The position numbers were made by a program, and so were the translations under genes. The notes below the pieces were generated by a model. That model saw only the letters and a program-made list of their open reading frames with translations. It was not told the DNA's origin and did no database searches. From the NCBI GenBank assembly GCA_026645415.1, contig JAPEVH010000085.1:1-32158 (forward strand): a DNA stretch of 32,158 nt, written 5' to 3'. This DNA is from Candidatus Electronema sp. (GTDB taxonomy: Bacteria > Desulfobacterota > Desulfobulbia > Desulfobulbales > Desulfobulbaceae). Below are positions 24,168-32,158 of this stretch, one piece after another; the stretch's first letter is position 1, and the number at the start of each line of letters is the position of its first letter.

Positions 24168-25124
24168 CTACTCTCCAAATTGGCGACTGAATGCCTGAAT
24201 AAACGTATCTAATTGTTCTTCAGGCAGGGCGTTGATGCCTGCTGCTGCTGCCCGTCCGCCACCACTAGGAAATTGACGACAGAGAGTGTCCGCACCGTTT
24301 CGATTCTGTAACGGCGCACGAACGCTCACTAGCAAGGAGCCATCCCGATTTTCTGTTAGCATAGCATGGGCTACATCAGGTCGTTCGTTGGCTACGGCAT
24401 TGGCAAACGTTCCAGAGACCCGCCGTGCCCAAGAATCTGAAGGCAAACGAAAAATCCGGCCGGTGCGGTCTTCATGTACTGGCTGCGACAATTTTGCCCG
24501 CTCCATGTCATCTTGATAGCCTTGCCGCAAGGCCTTCAGGGCAGGGGAATCTGCGTAAAATACCAAAGGGTCGGTATAAGGACGTACTTGACGATAGAGT
24601 TCAGCAGGATGGAAAAATAAATCCTCCAAAGCTGCTCCGTAGCCATTGTAGTTGAGAAGGATGCCAAGTTCTCGAAGCTGATCTAAATTGGTCAGACTTA
24701 GACGTTGTGCAAGCTCTAGGGCAGATTCATCTAAATTATCACCAAAGGCACCAACCACAGCCCACGCTGCATAGTTGTCTTCCAAGAGCCAATTGATGAT
24801 CAGGGAAGTACAGAGCTGTGGTTCTGGATTGATATGAATCGTCAACAAATCAGAATGCGGCACCTCGCCAGCATAATGGTGATCTACGTAAAGGACTTTA
24901 TTTCCTTGAGCAAGAAGCTGTGTTAAACTTTCTCGATTCTTATCTAACGAAATATCCAGAACCGTGATACTGCTGTCTCGTACCGTCTCAATTTGCTTTA
25001 AAAGCGAAATATCTCGTTTTATGCCACTGATCAATCGTGCTTCTGCCTGTGGCTCATGCAGTCGCAGTTGGTGTAAAGAACAAATACCATCAGCATCGCC
25101 ATTAAACACGTCTATACAGTGCAT
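24168..25124 (-). CDS. DHH-family phosphoesterase
   Basis: Three ATG codons stand in a row (25130, 25127, 25124). GGGAG ends at 25131, so only the third has proper spacing and I use it, giving 318 residues. The DHH motifs are present: FNGDADGI (Asp10, Asp12) at the start, VLDISLD, VDHHYAG near 87, and FGDN near 132. The DHHA1 glycine motif is GGGRAAAAGI near 287. Such proteins hydrolyse phosphodiester bonds in cyclic dinucleotides, short oligonucleotides or pAp. Substrate assignment (NrnA-like or other) is not possible here. A DHHA1-only or kinase-like activity has not been excluded. It overlaps the end of lptD (TGA at 25127-25129), so translation is coupled. Confidence 0.85.
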   Translation of the reverse strand: MHCIDVFNGDADGICSLHQLRLHEPQAEARLISGIKRDISLLKQIETVRDSSITVLDISLDKNRESLTQLLAQGNKVLYVDHHYAGEVPHSDLLTIHINPEPQLCTSLIINWLLEDNYAAWAVVGAFGDNLDESALELAQRLSLTNLDQLRELGILLNYNGYGAALEDLFFHPAELYRQVRPYTDPLVFYADSPALKALRQGYQDDMERAKLSQPVHEDRTGRIFRLPSDSWARRVSGTFANAVANERPDVAHAMLTENRDGSLLVSVRAPLQNRNGADTLCRQFPSGGGRAAAAGINALPEEQLDTFIQAFSRQFGE

Positions 25125-25126
25125 CA

Positions 25127-27529
25127 TCATCTCCCTAGCAAATCCATACCAAAAGGTGCGCCAATATTGGCAAGCTGGAAAAGGATTGTGACCTGCTCGT
25201 TGTCTGGTGTGGTTTCCGCGCCCAATTCAACAGACCAGCAGGCCGGATGATAGATTAGGCGGAACTTTTCCTGCACGGTAATGGAATCTTCCAAAGATTT
25301 TTCTAAGGAATAGCCAACTGAAACATCGTACATCAGGGCAATAAGCGTAGAAAGGCGAACAGAGTTCGTATCCTCGCCCCAGTCATTTTTATAGTACAGA
25401 TAATCAAGGGAGAAGGTGTCGCCTCGATTGCTCCAGTAATCAGCTTCTGCGACGTGTTTAATAAACTCAGTATCATACACATCCCACTTGGTGCTGTACT
25501 TGAGCATCATGTTTCCTTTTGGATACCATGCAGTATCTAGCTCAATCGGCAGGAATGGCTCCTCATCAGCCTCGCTGCGGGCATCATAGCTTTGCTGTAA
25601 CTTGATATAACCATATTCCCGCTCAAATTCCTCATTATTGGCTTTCGTGCCAAAAATATTGAAGAAGTTGTTCAGGCCGTAGGTGATTAAATTCTGATTC
25701 GCAAAGCTGTCAACTGAATCAAATTGCGGCACATCGCCCTGATCATCAGTAACATAGATGTACTTGACAAAGGGACGGAGTGTGTGGCTCCAGCCGCTGC
25801 TCATGCTGCCAAAATCCTTGCGCATCAAGCTGGAAACTTCTGCTTCAAAACTGCCAAGTAAGCGATTTTCTGAACTACTGTCTTGCCACGCCTCATCGCC
25901 ATTCGCATCTATAGAGTATGCGGTTTCCCGAACACCTAGAGCAACGGATGAATCAAGATATTGATTTAATAACGGTACGGCAGCAGTCACTTTTGGATAC
26001 AGATCAATCCGCTGCGCAGCTACACCTTCATCTCGCCAATAATGGACATAAGCTGTATCCCATGATAGATCTGTCTTAATCTTGTCATAGAGAGGAAGGC
26101 GACCATTATATTTAACTTCTGGCAGCTTCCAGAGAGCAGTTGAGCCTTCTTCTCCTTCAGCAAGATCATCGATACCAACAATGCTGGCCTTCATCGATGT
26201 CCCATTATCCCACGAGCGCAAGGCTTTGAAGCTGTTGGTACGCTGATCAACGGTCTTGTCTTGGAGGCCACGGCCAAACTGTTCGAGGAAATAGCGGTCA
26301 CTCATCGTCAGACCAGTGCGACCAAAATCAAACTCGCTTAAATAATCTCTGTCAGAGAGCGTGTCCAAGTCCAGTCGGGTCGTCCATTCGCCAAACTTTT
26401 GATCCATCTTAGCCCGCAGCCAGTAGCGGTTCTGATCCGTGTAGGTGTATCTACCTTCTGCCTCCAAATCATCAGAGAGGAAGTTGGCCATAATCGCGCC
26501 TTGATCCGTTTGGGAGAGCATGTAACGCGCCTCAGCTCCAGCCAGCAGTCCTCGATTGGTAAGATAATGCGGATAAAGCGTAACGTCGCTGCTTGGTGAG
26601 AGGTTAATGAACAGCGGAAGTTCTACACCAAAACCATTGCGATCAGACAGAGAGATCAGCGGAAAAAGAAGGCCGGTCTGCCGGGTTCGCTTGGCCGGCA
26701 AGATCATAATTGGCGTATAGAAAATCGGCACATCTTTAATGCGGAAGGTAGCGTGTTTGAGATAGGCATAACCACCATCTGTAATGTCTGCTTCCTTTGC
26801 CGCAAAGCTCCACGGCGGCACTTCGCCATCTTTGAGCTTACAGGTGATGAGCCAGCCGTCCTCAATATGATAGGTAAGCTCACCAGTTTTTTCTAGTACC
26901 CGACCTGCAAGGTGCATATCCTTGTATTGGCGGATAATAGAAGCATTGTCAAAGGTGCCAGTCTCCTGCTTCAGATCGACTAAGCCGCCCTCGGCAACAA
27001 GCTGGTCTGGGCCAATCTCAATAAAGACATCGCCATCCATCTTGACGGTATCTTTTTCCGTGTCATAGAGCATCCGGTCAGCTTTGATAGTACTCATAAC
27101 CTTAGATAGGGTCACGGTATCTTTCTCTGGGACAAGAGCACTATCATTTTCGCTGATTACTGGTACAGACTTAGAGGTTGCTAGCGGATCTGCGCCTTTT
27201 GTGTTAGTATTTTGCTCTGCATTTGTGTCAATGGCAGCGGCTCCACTCTCTGTGGCAGTTCCGGTATTTCCGGTATCCTCACCGAGCAAGTCACTCCACC
27301 CGCTCTGTTTCTCTTCTTTTTTATTGCCGACCGTTTTTTCAATTTTGGTCAGCACAACATTGCCTTCAGCAAGAATACTGGGTGGATTTTCAAACCGAGT
27401 CAGTTTGTCAGCATTGATTTCCCACTCCAGAGCTTTAACAGACTCTGCCGCTGCATCTGTGGGTATCTGTAGAGTAGAGACACAGCAGGCCAGCGTAATA
27501 ACCGGGAAAAGGTATCTGGAAGAATGCAC
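25127..27529 (-). CDS. lptD: LPS-assembly outer-membrane protein LptD
   Basis: The GTG at 27529 is chosen because AAGGAG lies eight bases upstream; an in-frame TTG at 27550 lacks one. The 800-residue product has a signal peptide (hydrophobic core FPVITLACCVSTL, cleavage near DAAA). A beta-jellyroll (LptA/OstA-like) domain starts with LEWEINADKLTRF and resumes at TIKADRMLYDTEKDTVKMDGDV. The large barrel carries repeated aromatic strands (RYTYTDQNRYWLRAKM, AEADYWSNRGDTFSLDYLYY). LptD with LptE inserts LPS into the outer leaflet. A low-complexity acidic insert of about 75 residues lies inside the jellyroll domain. Conserved LptD cysteines were not clearly located beyond those in the signal. The DHH gene follows with overlap. 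Confidence 0.93.
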   Translation of the reverse strand: MHSSRYLFPVITLACCVSTLQIPTDAAAESVKALEWEINADKLTRFENPPSILAEGNVVLTKIEKTVGNKKEEKQSGWSDLLGEDTGNTGTATESGAAAIDTNAEQNTNTKGADPLATSKSVPVISENDSALVPEKDTVTLSKVMSTIKADRMLYDTEKDTVKMDGDVFIEIGPDQLVAEGGLVDLKQETGTFDNASIIRQYKDMHLAGRVLEKTGELTYHIEDGWLITCKLKDGEVPPWSFAAKEADITDGGYAYLKHATFRIKDVPIFYTPIMILPAKRTRQTGLLFPLISLSDRNGFGVELPLFINLSPSSDVTLYPHYLTNRGLLAGAEARYMLSQTDQGAIMANFLSDDLEAEGRYTYTDQNRYWLRAKMDQKFGEWTTRLDLDTLSDRDYLSEFDFGRTGLTMSDRYFLEQFGRGLQDKTVDQRTNSFKALRSWDNGTSMKASIVGIDDLAEGEEGSTALWKLPEVKYNGRLPLYDKIKTDLSWDTAYVHYWRDEGVAAQRIDLYPKVTAAVPLLNQYLDSSVALGVRETAYSIDANGDEAWQDSSSENRLLGSFEAEVSSLMRKDFGSMSSGWSHTLRPFVKYIYVTDDQGDVPQFDSVDSFANQNLITYGLNNFFNIFGTKANNEEFEREYGYIKLQQSYDARSEADEEPFLPIELDTAWYPKGNMMLKYSTKWDVYDTEFIKHVAEADYWSNRGDTFSLDYLYYKNDWGEDTNSVRLSTLIALMYDVSVGYSLEKSLEDSITVQEKFRLIYHPACWSVELGAETTPDNEQVTILFQLANIGAPFGMDLLGR

Positions 27530-27550
27530 GTGACGCGCTCCTTGTTCCAA

Positions 27551-27795
27551 AGAGAAGAGAATGATTATAGAATTCGGAAAAGCTGTTTAGACTCAAACTT
27601 ACGCTTCCGCATTCCATGTGTCAAGGGAAAAGGCGCGGTGAGCGGCGGCGTTGCCGCGCAGTTTGTCCTTGCGCAAAACCAAATTTTCTTTTATACAGCG
27701 GGAGATTACACAGTCAATTTTTTGCCGTGTAACTGTGATTCTTTCTTGGATGATTTCTTTGTCGGTAACGGCGGCCGCATCTCCCTAGTTTTCCT
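27551..27795. promoter_or_regulatory. Divergent spacer between lptD and radical SAM gene
   Basis: These 245 bases separate two divergent genes and must hold promoters for both. On the minus strand a perfect TATAAT sits at 27564-27569, about 35 bases ahead of the lptD start, but no good -35 box lies at the right distance. An inverted repeat CACAGT...ACTGTG (27709-27714, 27732-27737) lies nearer the radical SAM gene and could be an operator. Confidence 0.3.
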
Positions 27796-28827
27796 ATGAA
27801 CTACATCTTTGGCCCTGTCAATTCTCGGCGGCTTGGACGTTCTCTCGGTATTGACCTTTTCCGAGAAAAAATTTGCTCGCTCAACTGCATTTACTGCGAG
27901 GTTGGTGCAACGACCCAGCTCACCTGCGAACGAGCTGAATACGCTCCAACCGCAGATATTATCGCGGAAATCGATGTTTTTTTTCGGCAAGAAAAACGGG
28001 CGGCCAGTATAGATTTCGTCACGGTCACGGCTAGTGGTGAGCCTTTGCTGCATTCTGCTTTGGGGGAGATTATTAGGCATCTCAAGCAGACAACCGGCAA
28101 ACCAGTTGCGGTACTGACGAACGGAACGCTACTCTGGGATGCGCAGGTACGGCGGGAGCTGGCTCAAGCTGATGTGGTGATTCCTTCGCTGGATTCAGCT
28201 TTGGCAAAAGGGTTCAGGAAAATTGACCGACCTGCTCGTTGTCTTGATCTTGAGCAGCTTATTGAAGGGTTGGTTACCTTTTCCCAAGAATTTAAGGGGC
28301 AAATCTGGCTGGAAATTCTTTTGGTTCAAGGAATTAACGACAGCAATGAGGAGATTGCTGCTCTCTGTCAAGCAGCAGGGCGGATGCGCTTAGATCGAAT
28401 TCAACTCAACACGGTAGCCCGTCCGCCTTTAGAGATCTTTGCTCGGCCTGTAGCACAGGAGAGGATGCAGGCCATTGCTGCGGCTTTTCTGCGCTGTGAT
28501 CCCAATCGGCCGGTTGATCTCTTGGCAAACGGCGCACCAGAAAAAGACAGTCCTTCTCCTTCTGAAGGTGAAGGGCAGAAAGATTTTGATCTCGACCAAG
28601 CTGCTGAACGGCAGGCCCTAGGGAACGAGATTTTGGAAATGTTGAAACGGCGACCATGTACGGCTGCCGATATTAACCGTGTTTTCCCTACAGGAAGCAT
28701 GGACAGGGTTGAGCAGTTGCTTGCTGCGCTGATTGAGAGCGGTCTGCTCGAAAAACGAGTTCATAACGGAACACTCTATTATCAGACAGTGCGGACAGCA
28801 TCGGATGATACAGCGCATTCAGCATAA
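27796..28827 (+). CDS. Radical SAM protein (COG0731-like Fe-S oxidoreductase) with C-terminal helix-turn-helix
   Basis: The 343-residue protein carries the radical SAM cluster motif Cys27-x3-Cys31-x2-Cys34 (CSLNCIYC), the GGE-equivalent TASGEPLLH near 75, and LTNGTLLWD near 112. It resembles the COG0731/wyosine-type group of stand-alone radical SAM enzymes found in anaerobes, whose substrates are mostly unknown. After residue about 250 a short Ser/Glu/Gly-rich linker leads to a domain of about 75 residues (LGNEILEMLKRRPCTAADIN and ERVEQLLAALIESGLLEKR-like stretch) that looks like a winged helix. The linker DNA contains a near-perfect 23-bp inverted repeat. The start has a weak ribosome-binding site. 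The RNase E/G gene follows after 41 bases. Confidence 0.8.
   Translation: MNYIFGPVNSRRLGRSLGIDLFREKICSLNCIYCEVGATTQLTCERAEYAPTADIIAEIDVFFRQEKRAASIDFVTVTASGEPLLHSALGEIIRHLKQTTGKPVAVLTNGTLLWDAQVRRELAQADVVIPSLDSALAKGFRKIDRPARCLDLEQLIEGLVTFSQEFKGQIWLEILLVQGINDSNEEIAALCQAAGRMRLDRIQLNTVARPPLEIFARPVAQERMQAIAAAFLRCDPNRPVDLLANGAPEKDSPSPSEGEGQKDFDLDQAAERQALGNEILEMLKRRPCTAADINRVFPTGSMDRVEQLLAALIESGLLEKRVHNGTLYYQTVRTASDDTAHSA
28552..28574 (+). repeat. 23-bp inverted repeat inside the radical SAM gene
   Basis: The stretch CCTTCTCCTTCTGAAGGTGA continues to AGG and is nearly its own reverse complement, with only the centre and two other positions failing. In frame it encodes the SPSPSEGEG linker, which resembles a small dispersed palindrome inserted between the two domains. 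Confidence 0.55.
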
Positions 28828-28868
28828 GCGACTGCTTGTATTGTTTACTTTTATCAGGAAGCTGGATT

Positions 28869-30932
28869 ATGACCGATGAGGTAGAAAAAGCCACTGCGGA
28901 AGAGCAGAAAAAAAAGGCGCGCAAAGTAACCACTGGAGCGTGGTGGAAAAGCGCAGGCGCAGAGCAAAAAGTAGCAGAGGTGGCAGCTCCAGTAGCAGAA
29001 GTGGAAGTTCCGCCAGAACAAAAGAAACCGCGTAAAAGAACGCCGAGAAAGAGGAAGGTGGCACTAAACGAAGAGTCTCTGACCAAGCCACAAGAAACAA
29101 CCGCTCCTGCGGAAAAACAACCGGCACCGCAGGCTGAAGCTCTGCCAAACCCTGCTGCTGATTTGGCACCGACCACCGAAGAGGGCGAGGTGAAAGCGGT
29201 GGTCAAGAAAAGGCGGCCCCGCAGACGTGGTAAAAAGAATAAGACTGAAGAGGCACCGCCGCAAGAGGCAGGACAAACAGAGACGGCAATAGTGCAGGAT
29301 GCTGTTGTTGCCGATGAACAAGATCAGCCAACAAAAAGACCAAACCGCCGCAATCAGAGGAAGAGAGCAGAGGAAAAAGACTCGGACGAAGTTGAGGATG
29401 TCGATAACAGTGCCTCTGCCGGGAAAAAAATCTCAGCTAAACTCTTGATCAATGTAGAGGAAGCAGAGGAGTGCCGGATTGCTATTGTTGAGGAAGGCCG
29501 ACTTGAGGCATTCCATGTCACCACTACGGTACACGAGCGCACCAAGAATAATATTTATAAGGGCCGAATCGTTTCGATAGAGTCTAGCCTTCAGGCGGCT
29601 TTTGTTGAAATAGGCACTGGTCGTAATGGCTTTCTGCCTTTCAATGATATTCATCCTGAATATTACAAGGAAGATATCAGTGAGGAAAACCGTAACCTGA
29701 TTCGTCAACAGCAATGGCGTAAGCTGAAGATTGAAGACGTGGTCAGCAAGGGCCAAGAAGTGCTGGTGCAGGTGGTTAAAGAAGTGACTGGCAGTAAGGG
29801 CGCAAATATAACTACCTATCTTTCCCTGCCAGGCCGCTGCCTCGTGCTGATGCCAGGCAGTGACAGTGCAGGTGTTTCTCGCAAGATTTCTGGTGAGGAG
29901 CGGCGCGGTGAGTTGCGGCAAGTGATGGCTGACCTGAGTCTGCCTGAGGGCATTGGCTATATCATTCGTACCGCAAGTGCTGAAATCACCAAAATCGCTT
30001 TGGAAGAAGATCTTGCCCATCTCACCAACCTCTGGGAAGAAATTCGGCAGCGCGGCCAGAACCAGTCTGCCCCGTCCTTGGTTTACGAGGATCAAGACAC
30101 GATACTGCGTTTTCTCCGCGATCATTTCACGCCAGAGATTGTTGAAATTATCACTGACACCCAAGAGGCTTATGATCAGGTAATTAGGTTTGTGGCTAGT
30201 CTGCCGGAACATCAGCAAAAAGTACAGGTTAAACTGCACCGAGGCGCAAAGCCGATCTTCAACCAGCACAGTATTGAAGAGCAGATTGAATCAATCTATC
30301 AGCCGCAGGTTCAGCTCCCGTCGGGCGGTTCCATTGTTATCGATCCTACTGAGGCACTGGTGGCGATTGACGTGAATTCTGGCCGTACCTCTCTGAAAGG
30401 TGATTTTGATCAGTCTATTTTTCTTGCTAACATGGAGGCCGCAGATGAGCTGGCCCGGCAGCTCCGTTTGCGCGATTTGGGTGGCTTGATTGTGGTGGAC
30501 TTTATTGATATGCGCAGCAGTACGCATATTAGAGAGGTTGAGCGGCAGGTTAAGAACGCGATGAAGCGGGATAAAGCTAAGGTTGACATCAGCCGCATCT
30601 CCCGTTTCGGCCTGATGCAGATTTCTCGACAGAAGATGGGCGCACCAATTGAACGAGGCAGCTATCACTGCTGCGAATACTGTGGCGGACGCGGCGTGAT
30701 CCGCTCGGTGGAAACGCTGGCCCTATACTATCTGCGCCGTATTCAGACCGGGGTCAGCCGTAGAAAGGTCAGGCGAGTGGAGGCCAGTTTGCCTTTGGAA
30801 GTTGGACAGTACCTGCTGAACAAAAAACGGGCAGATATTGCCGAATTAGAGAGCAGGCATCAGGCGGCCATTGAAATCCGTCTTTGTCCAGAGATGAAAC
30901 CAGGTGATAATAAGATTGACTTTCTTGCCTAA
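28869..30932 (+). CDS. Ribonuclease E/G family protein with basic N-terminal extension
   Basis: The ATG at 28869 has AGGAAG nine bases upstream, giving 687 residues. The first 185 or so residues are low-complexity, rich in Lys, Arg, Glu, Pro and Ala, with basic patches such as RKRTPRKRK and KKRRPRRRGKKNK. The catalytic part follows: S1 domain (NNIYKGRIVSIESSLQAAFV onward), VAIDVNSGR (catalytic Asp), LIVVDFIDM, and a Zn-link with CCEYCGGRG. E. coli RNase E carries its disordered RNA/degradosome arm at the C-terminus; here the disordered arm is at the N-terminus and there is almost none after the catalytic domain. It should cleave single-stranded RNA in mRNA decay and rRNA/tRNA maturation. It is a paralogue of the RNase G at 14.5 kb. 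The symbol rne would be reasonable but is not certain. Confidence 0.9.
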   Translation: MTDEVEKATAEEQKKKARKVTTGAWWKSAGAEQKVAEVAAPVAEVEVPPEQKKPRKRTPRKRKVALNEESLTKPQETTAPAEKQPAPQAEALPNPAADLAPTTEEGEVKAVVKKRRPRRRGKKNKTEEAPPQEAGQTETAIVQDAVVADEQDQPTKRPNRRNQRKRAEEKDSDEVEDVDNSASAGKKISAKLLINVEEAEECRIAIVEEGRLEAFHVTTTVHERTKNNIYKGRIVSIESSLQAAFVEIGTGRNGFLPFNDIHPEYYKEDISEENRNLIRQQQWRKLKIEDVVSKGQEVLVQVVKEVTGSKGANITTYLSLPGRCLVLMPGSDSAGVSRKISGEERRGELRQVMADLSLPEGIGYIIRTASAEITKIALEEDLAHLTNLWEEIRQRGQNQSAPSLVYEDQDTILRFLRDHFTPEIVEIITDTQEAYDQVIRFVASLPEHQQKVQVKLHRGAKPIFNQHSIEEQIESIYQPQVQLPSGGSIVIDPTEALVAIDVNSGRTSLKGDFDQSIFLANMEAADELARQLRLRDLGGLIVVDFIDMRSSTHIREVERQVKNAMKRDKAKVDISRISRFGLMQISRQKMGAPIERGSYHCCEYCGGRGVIRSVETLALYYLRRIQTGVSRRKVRRVEASLPLEVGQYLLNKKRADIAELESRHQAAIEIRLCPEMKPGDNKIDFLA

Positions 30933-30965
30933 AACAGACATCAGGACAAGTCATGCTGCATTTTC

Positions 30966-30994
30966 TTGACAAATCAGCGGGCAGGCAGTAATCT
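30966..30994 (+). promoter_or_regulatory. Sigma-70 promoter of tRNA-Leu
   Basis: A perfect TTGACA (30966-30971) is 17 bases from TAATCT (30989-30994, a weak -10 match). This places a start about 16 bases before the tRNA, the normal distance for a short leader. Confidence 0.5.
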
Positions 30995-31016
30995 TGCTTG
31001 CAAGTTGTATTCTATA

Positions 31017-31104
31017 GCCCGGATGGCGGAACTGGTAGACGCAAGGGACTTAAAATCCCTCGGTTCTTGTAACTGTGCGAGTTCGATTCTCGCTCCGGGC
31101 ACCA
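31017..31104 (+). tRNA. tRNA-Leu (anticodon UAA)
   Basis: The 88-base class II tRNA has an acceptor stem GCCCGG.../...CCGGGC and an encoded CCA. The D-arm contains GGTAGAC. The anticodon stem AGGGA/TCCCT has loop CTTAAAA with anticodon TAA. A long variable arm is present, and the T-loop is GTTCGATTC. It reads the leucine codons UUA and, by wobble, UUG. Confidence 0.97.
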
Positions 31105-31142
31105 TAAAGCAGTTCATTCGCTTCCGCGATTGTCCGATAAAG

Positions 31143-31172
31143 CCCGCAACCTTAACAGGTTCGCGGGTTTTT
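31143..31172 (+). terminator. Rho-independent terminator after tRNA-Leu
   Basis: CCCGCAACC, a TTAACA loop and GGTTCGCGGG form a stem with one bulged base, followed by TTTTT. It lies 38 bases past the tRNA end. Confidence 0.85.
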
Positions 31173-31591
31173 CTTTGCCTTTTCTTCCTAGGCTCTCGTC
31201 TTGCACGGGAATAATAACTGTTACTGATTAGGCTGATATGAATACCTTTTTTGTTGACAGGATGATTAAGAGCCTGTAAATTTTTTTTTCATTGAAGCAG
31301 CAATACAACCAATGAAAACGCTGCTTCAGTTCCTTGCCACTTTTTCTTGGGCCGCACAACCGAACGAGAACGATTTGTTCCGCAGTAAACATAACAGATG
31401 GCAATGCTTATTTAACTGAGCGGGTGCCTGCTTTCTGGTCGGAACTGGAAAGCTGATAAAGCCACAGCCGACTGCGATTCTCGGCACGAAAAAGAAAAAA
31501 CAGCACTTTCTCCTCCGCACCTGCGAGTCTCGCGGCTCAACAGCGCCCGTTAGCCATATGATCAAAAAAAGTCATTACTCTAGGGTTTAGG
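31173..31591. other. Non-coding stretch before the pentapeptide gene
   Basis: I see no gene here. TTGACAGG at 31254-31261 is followed by an inverted GCCTGT (31272-31277) and a nine-T run, which could be a promoter/operator for the next gene or a weak terminator. The rest is GC-mixed and unassigned. Confidence 0.5.
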
Positions 31592-32053
31592 ATGATAAAA
31601 GATAGTGGAAGAGAAAAACTCTCTGACAAAAAATTTGACTCTCCAGTAAGTCAAGAGAAGTTCATTAATAAATTGTTCGAGCGGCTTGTGGCCTTGAAGG
31701 TAGAGTTCAAAAATGTGGACTTTAGCTACTGTATTTTTGATGCAGCTTATTTAAGAAATTGTACTTTTAAAGATTGTAATCTTACCGGATGCAGATTTAT
31801 TAACAGTAATCTTTCTGGTTGTAACTTTAATGGATGTAAATTTGACTATGCATCCTTTGATAAAACGCAAGTAGATAATGATATTCTCGATGTTGGTTGC
31901 CCTGGCCCAGAAAACCTAAGACTAAAATTTGCACGCTCATTGCGATTAAATTATCAACAAATTGGCGATGCCAAATCTGCAAATAAAGCAATTGGTATTG
32001 AGCTTCAAGCAACTGAAGACCATCTTTACAAAGCATCACTGCCATTAAGTTAA
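31592..32053 (+). pseudogene. Pentapeptide-repeat protein, probably truncated by nonsense codons
   Basis: The 153-residue frame shows about eleven pentapeptide repeats (residues 33-92; for example VEFKNVDFSYCIFDAAYLRN and CTFKDCNLTGCRFINSNLSG). These would fold as a right-handed beta-helix. A stretch follows (LRLKFARSLRLNYQQIGDAK to ELQATEDHLY) that normally leads into a C-terminal membrane or channel-like domain. Here it stops at TAA (32051), with a second TAA two codons later. The same frame then reads FHRTEYKEAIFEVIHVL, which resembles the expected continuation. I infer decay of a longer gene. It is richer in A+T than its neighbours. A functional short protein cannot be excluded. Confidence 0.55.
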
Positions 32054-32158
32054 GCATAATTTCATAGAACAGAGTACAAAGAAGCCATTTTTGAGGTAAT
32101 CCATGTTTTGTAAAAAAAGCGTGTCGTTGAAATCGGTCGGAAATTGATTTTCGATAAT

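Noticed and set aside
27084-27533. A 149-codon open frame antisense to lptD
   Set aside because: It mirrors the low-complexity insert and signal peptide of lptD and has no ribosome-binding site.
29433-30269. A 278-codon open frame antisense to the RNase E/G gene
   Set aside because: It is wholly inside a gene with clear catalytic motifs, has no recognisable family and no start signal.

Overview
The window reads as chromosome of a Gram-negative, probably anaerobic bacterium of the Desulfobacterota, perhaps Desulfobulbales-like. The clues are LPS-transport genes (LptD, an LptF/G permease), a PilT motor, QueH, two RNase E/G proteins and a one-piece tmRNA whose tag reads ADDYNYALAA. The lineage is inferred from gene content; no taxonomic marker was searched.

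Layout. 0.3-2.1 kb (+): a LOG-family nucleotide hydrolase and pilT. 2.1-2.7 kb: a gene-poor stretch with a 12-bp hairpin and twelve exact-length 21-bp tandem repeats. 2.7-5.5 kb (-): a two-gene module, a DUF4297 (Cap4-type) nuclease overlapping a Rad50/SMC-like ATPase with a zinc hook, which looks like a reduced Lamassu/ABC-three-component defence system. 5.6-8.8 kb (-): DUF2868 membrane protein, DUF3482 GTPase and a small 53-aa ORF. 9.1-10.4 kb (-): a DUF1186/SEC-C protein overlapping queH. 10.6-11.5 kb (+): a predicted beta-propeller protein with its own promoter. 11.5-13.9 kb (+): a tight three-gene operon of coiled-coil protein, VWA protein and a divergent short adenylosuccinate-synthetase paralogue. 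It has a good promoter whose spacer holds an inverted repeat, and I think it is the best candidate for an undescribed system here.

13.9-21.9 kb is mostly envelope and housekeeping: dgkA (-), then on + an RNase G, an M23 peptidase, an LptF/G permease with an unusual C-terminal zinc-ribbon-like tail, a flippase-like membrane protein and a GT9 glycosyltransferase. Converging on these are a YitT-family protein and a small membrane protein. 22.2-27.5 kb (-) is a compact run in transcription order lptD, DHH phosphoesterase, mltB, smpB, ssrA, closed by a Rho-independent terminator. 27.8-30.9 kb (+) holds a radical SAM protein and a long RNase E/G with a basic N-terminal extension. A tRNA-Leu(UAA) with promoter and terminator follows, and the window ends in a pentapeptide-repeat gene that looks nonsense-truncated.

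Together the conserved genes serve outer-membrane assembly (LptD, LptF/G, GT9, DgkA), wall remodelling (M23, MltB), ribosome rescue (SmpB-tmRNA) and RNA processing. The accessory stretches at 2.1-5.5 and 10.6-13.9 kb interrupt that core.
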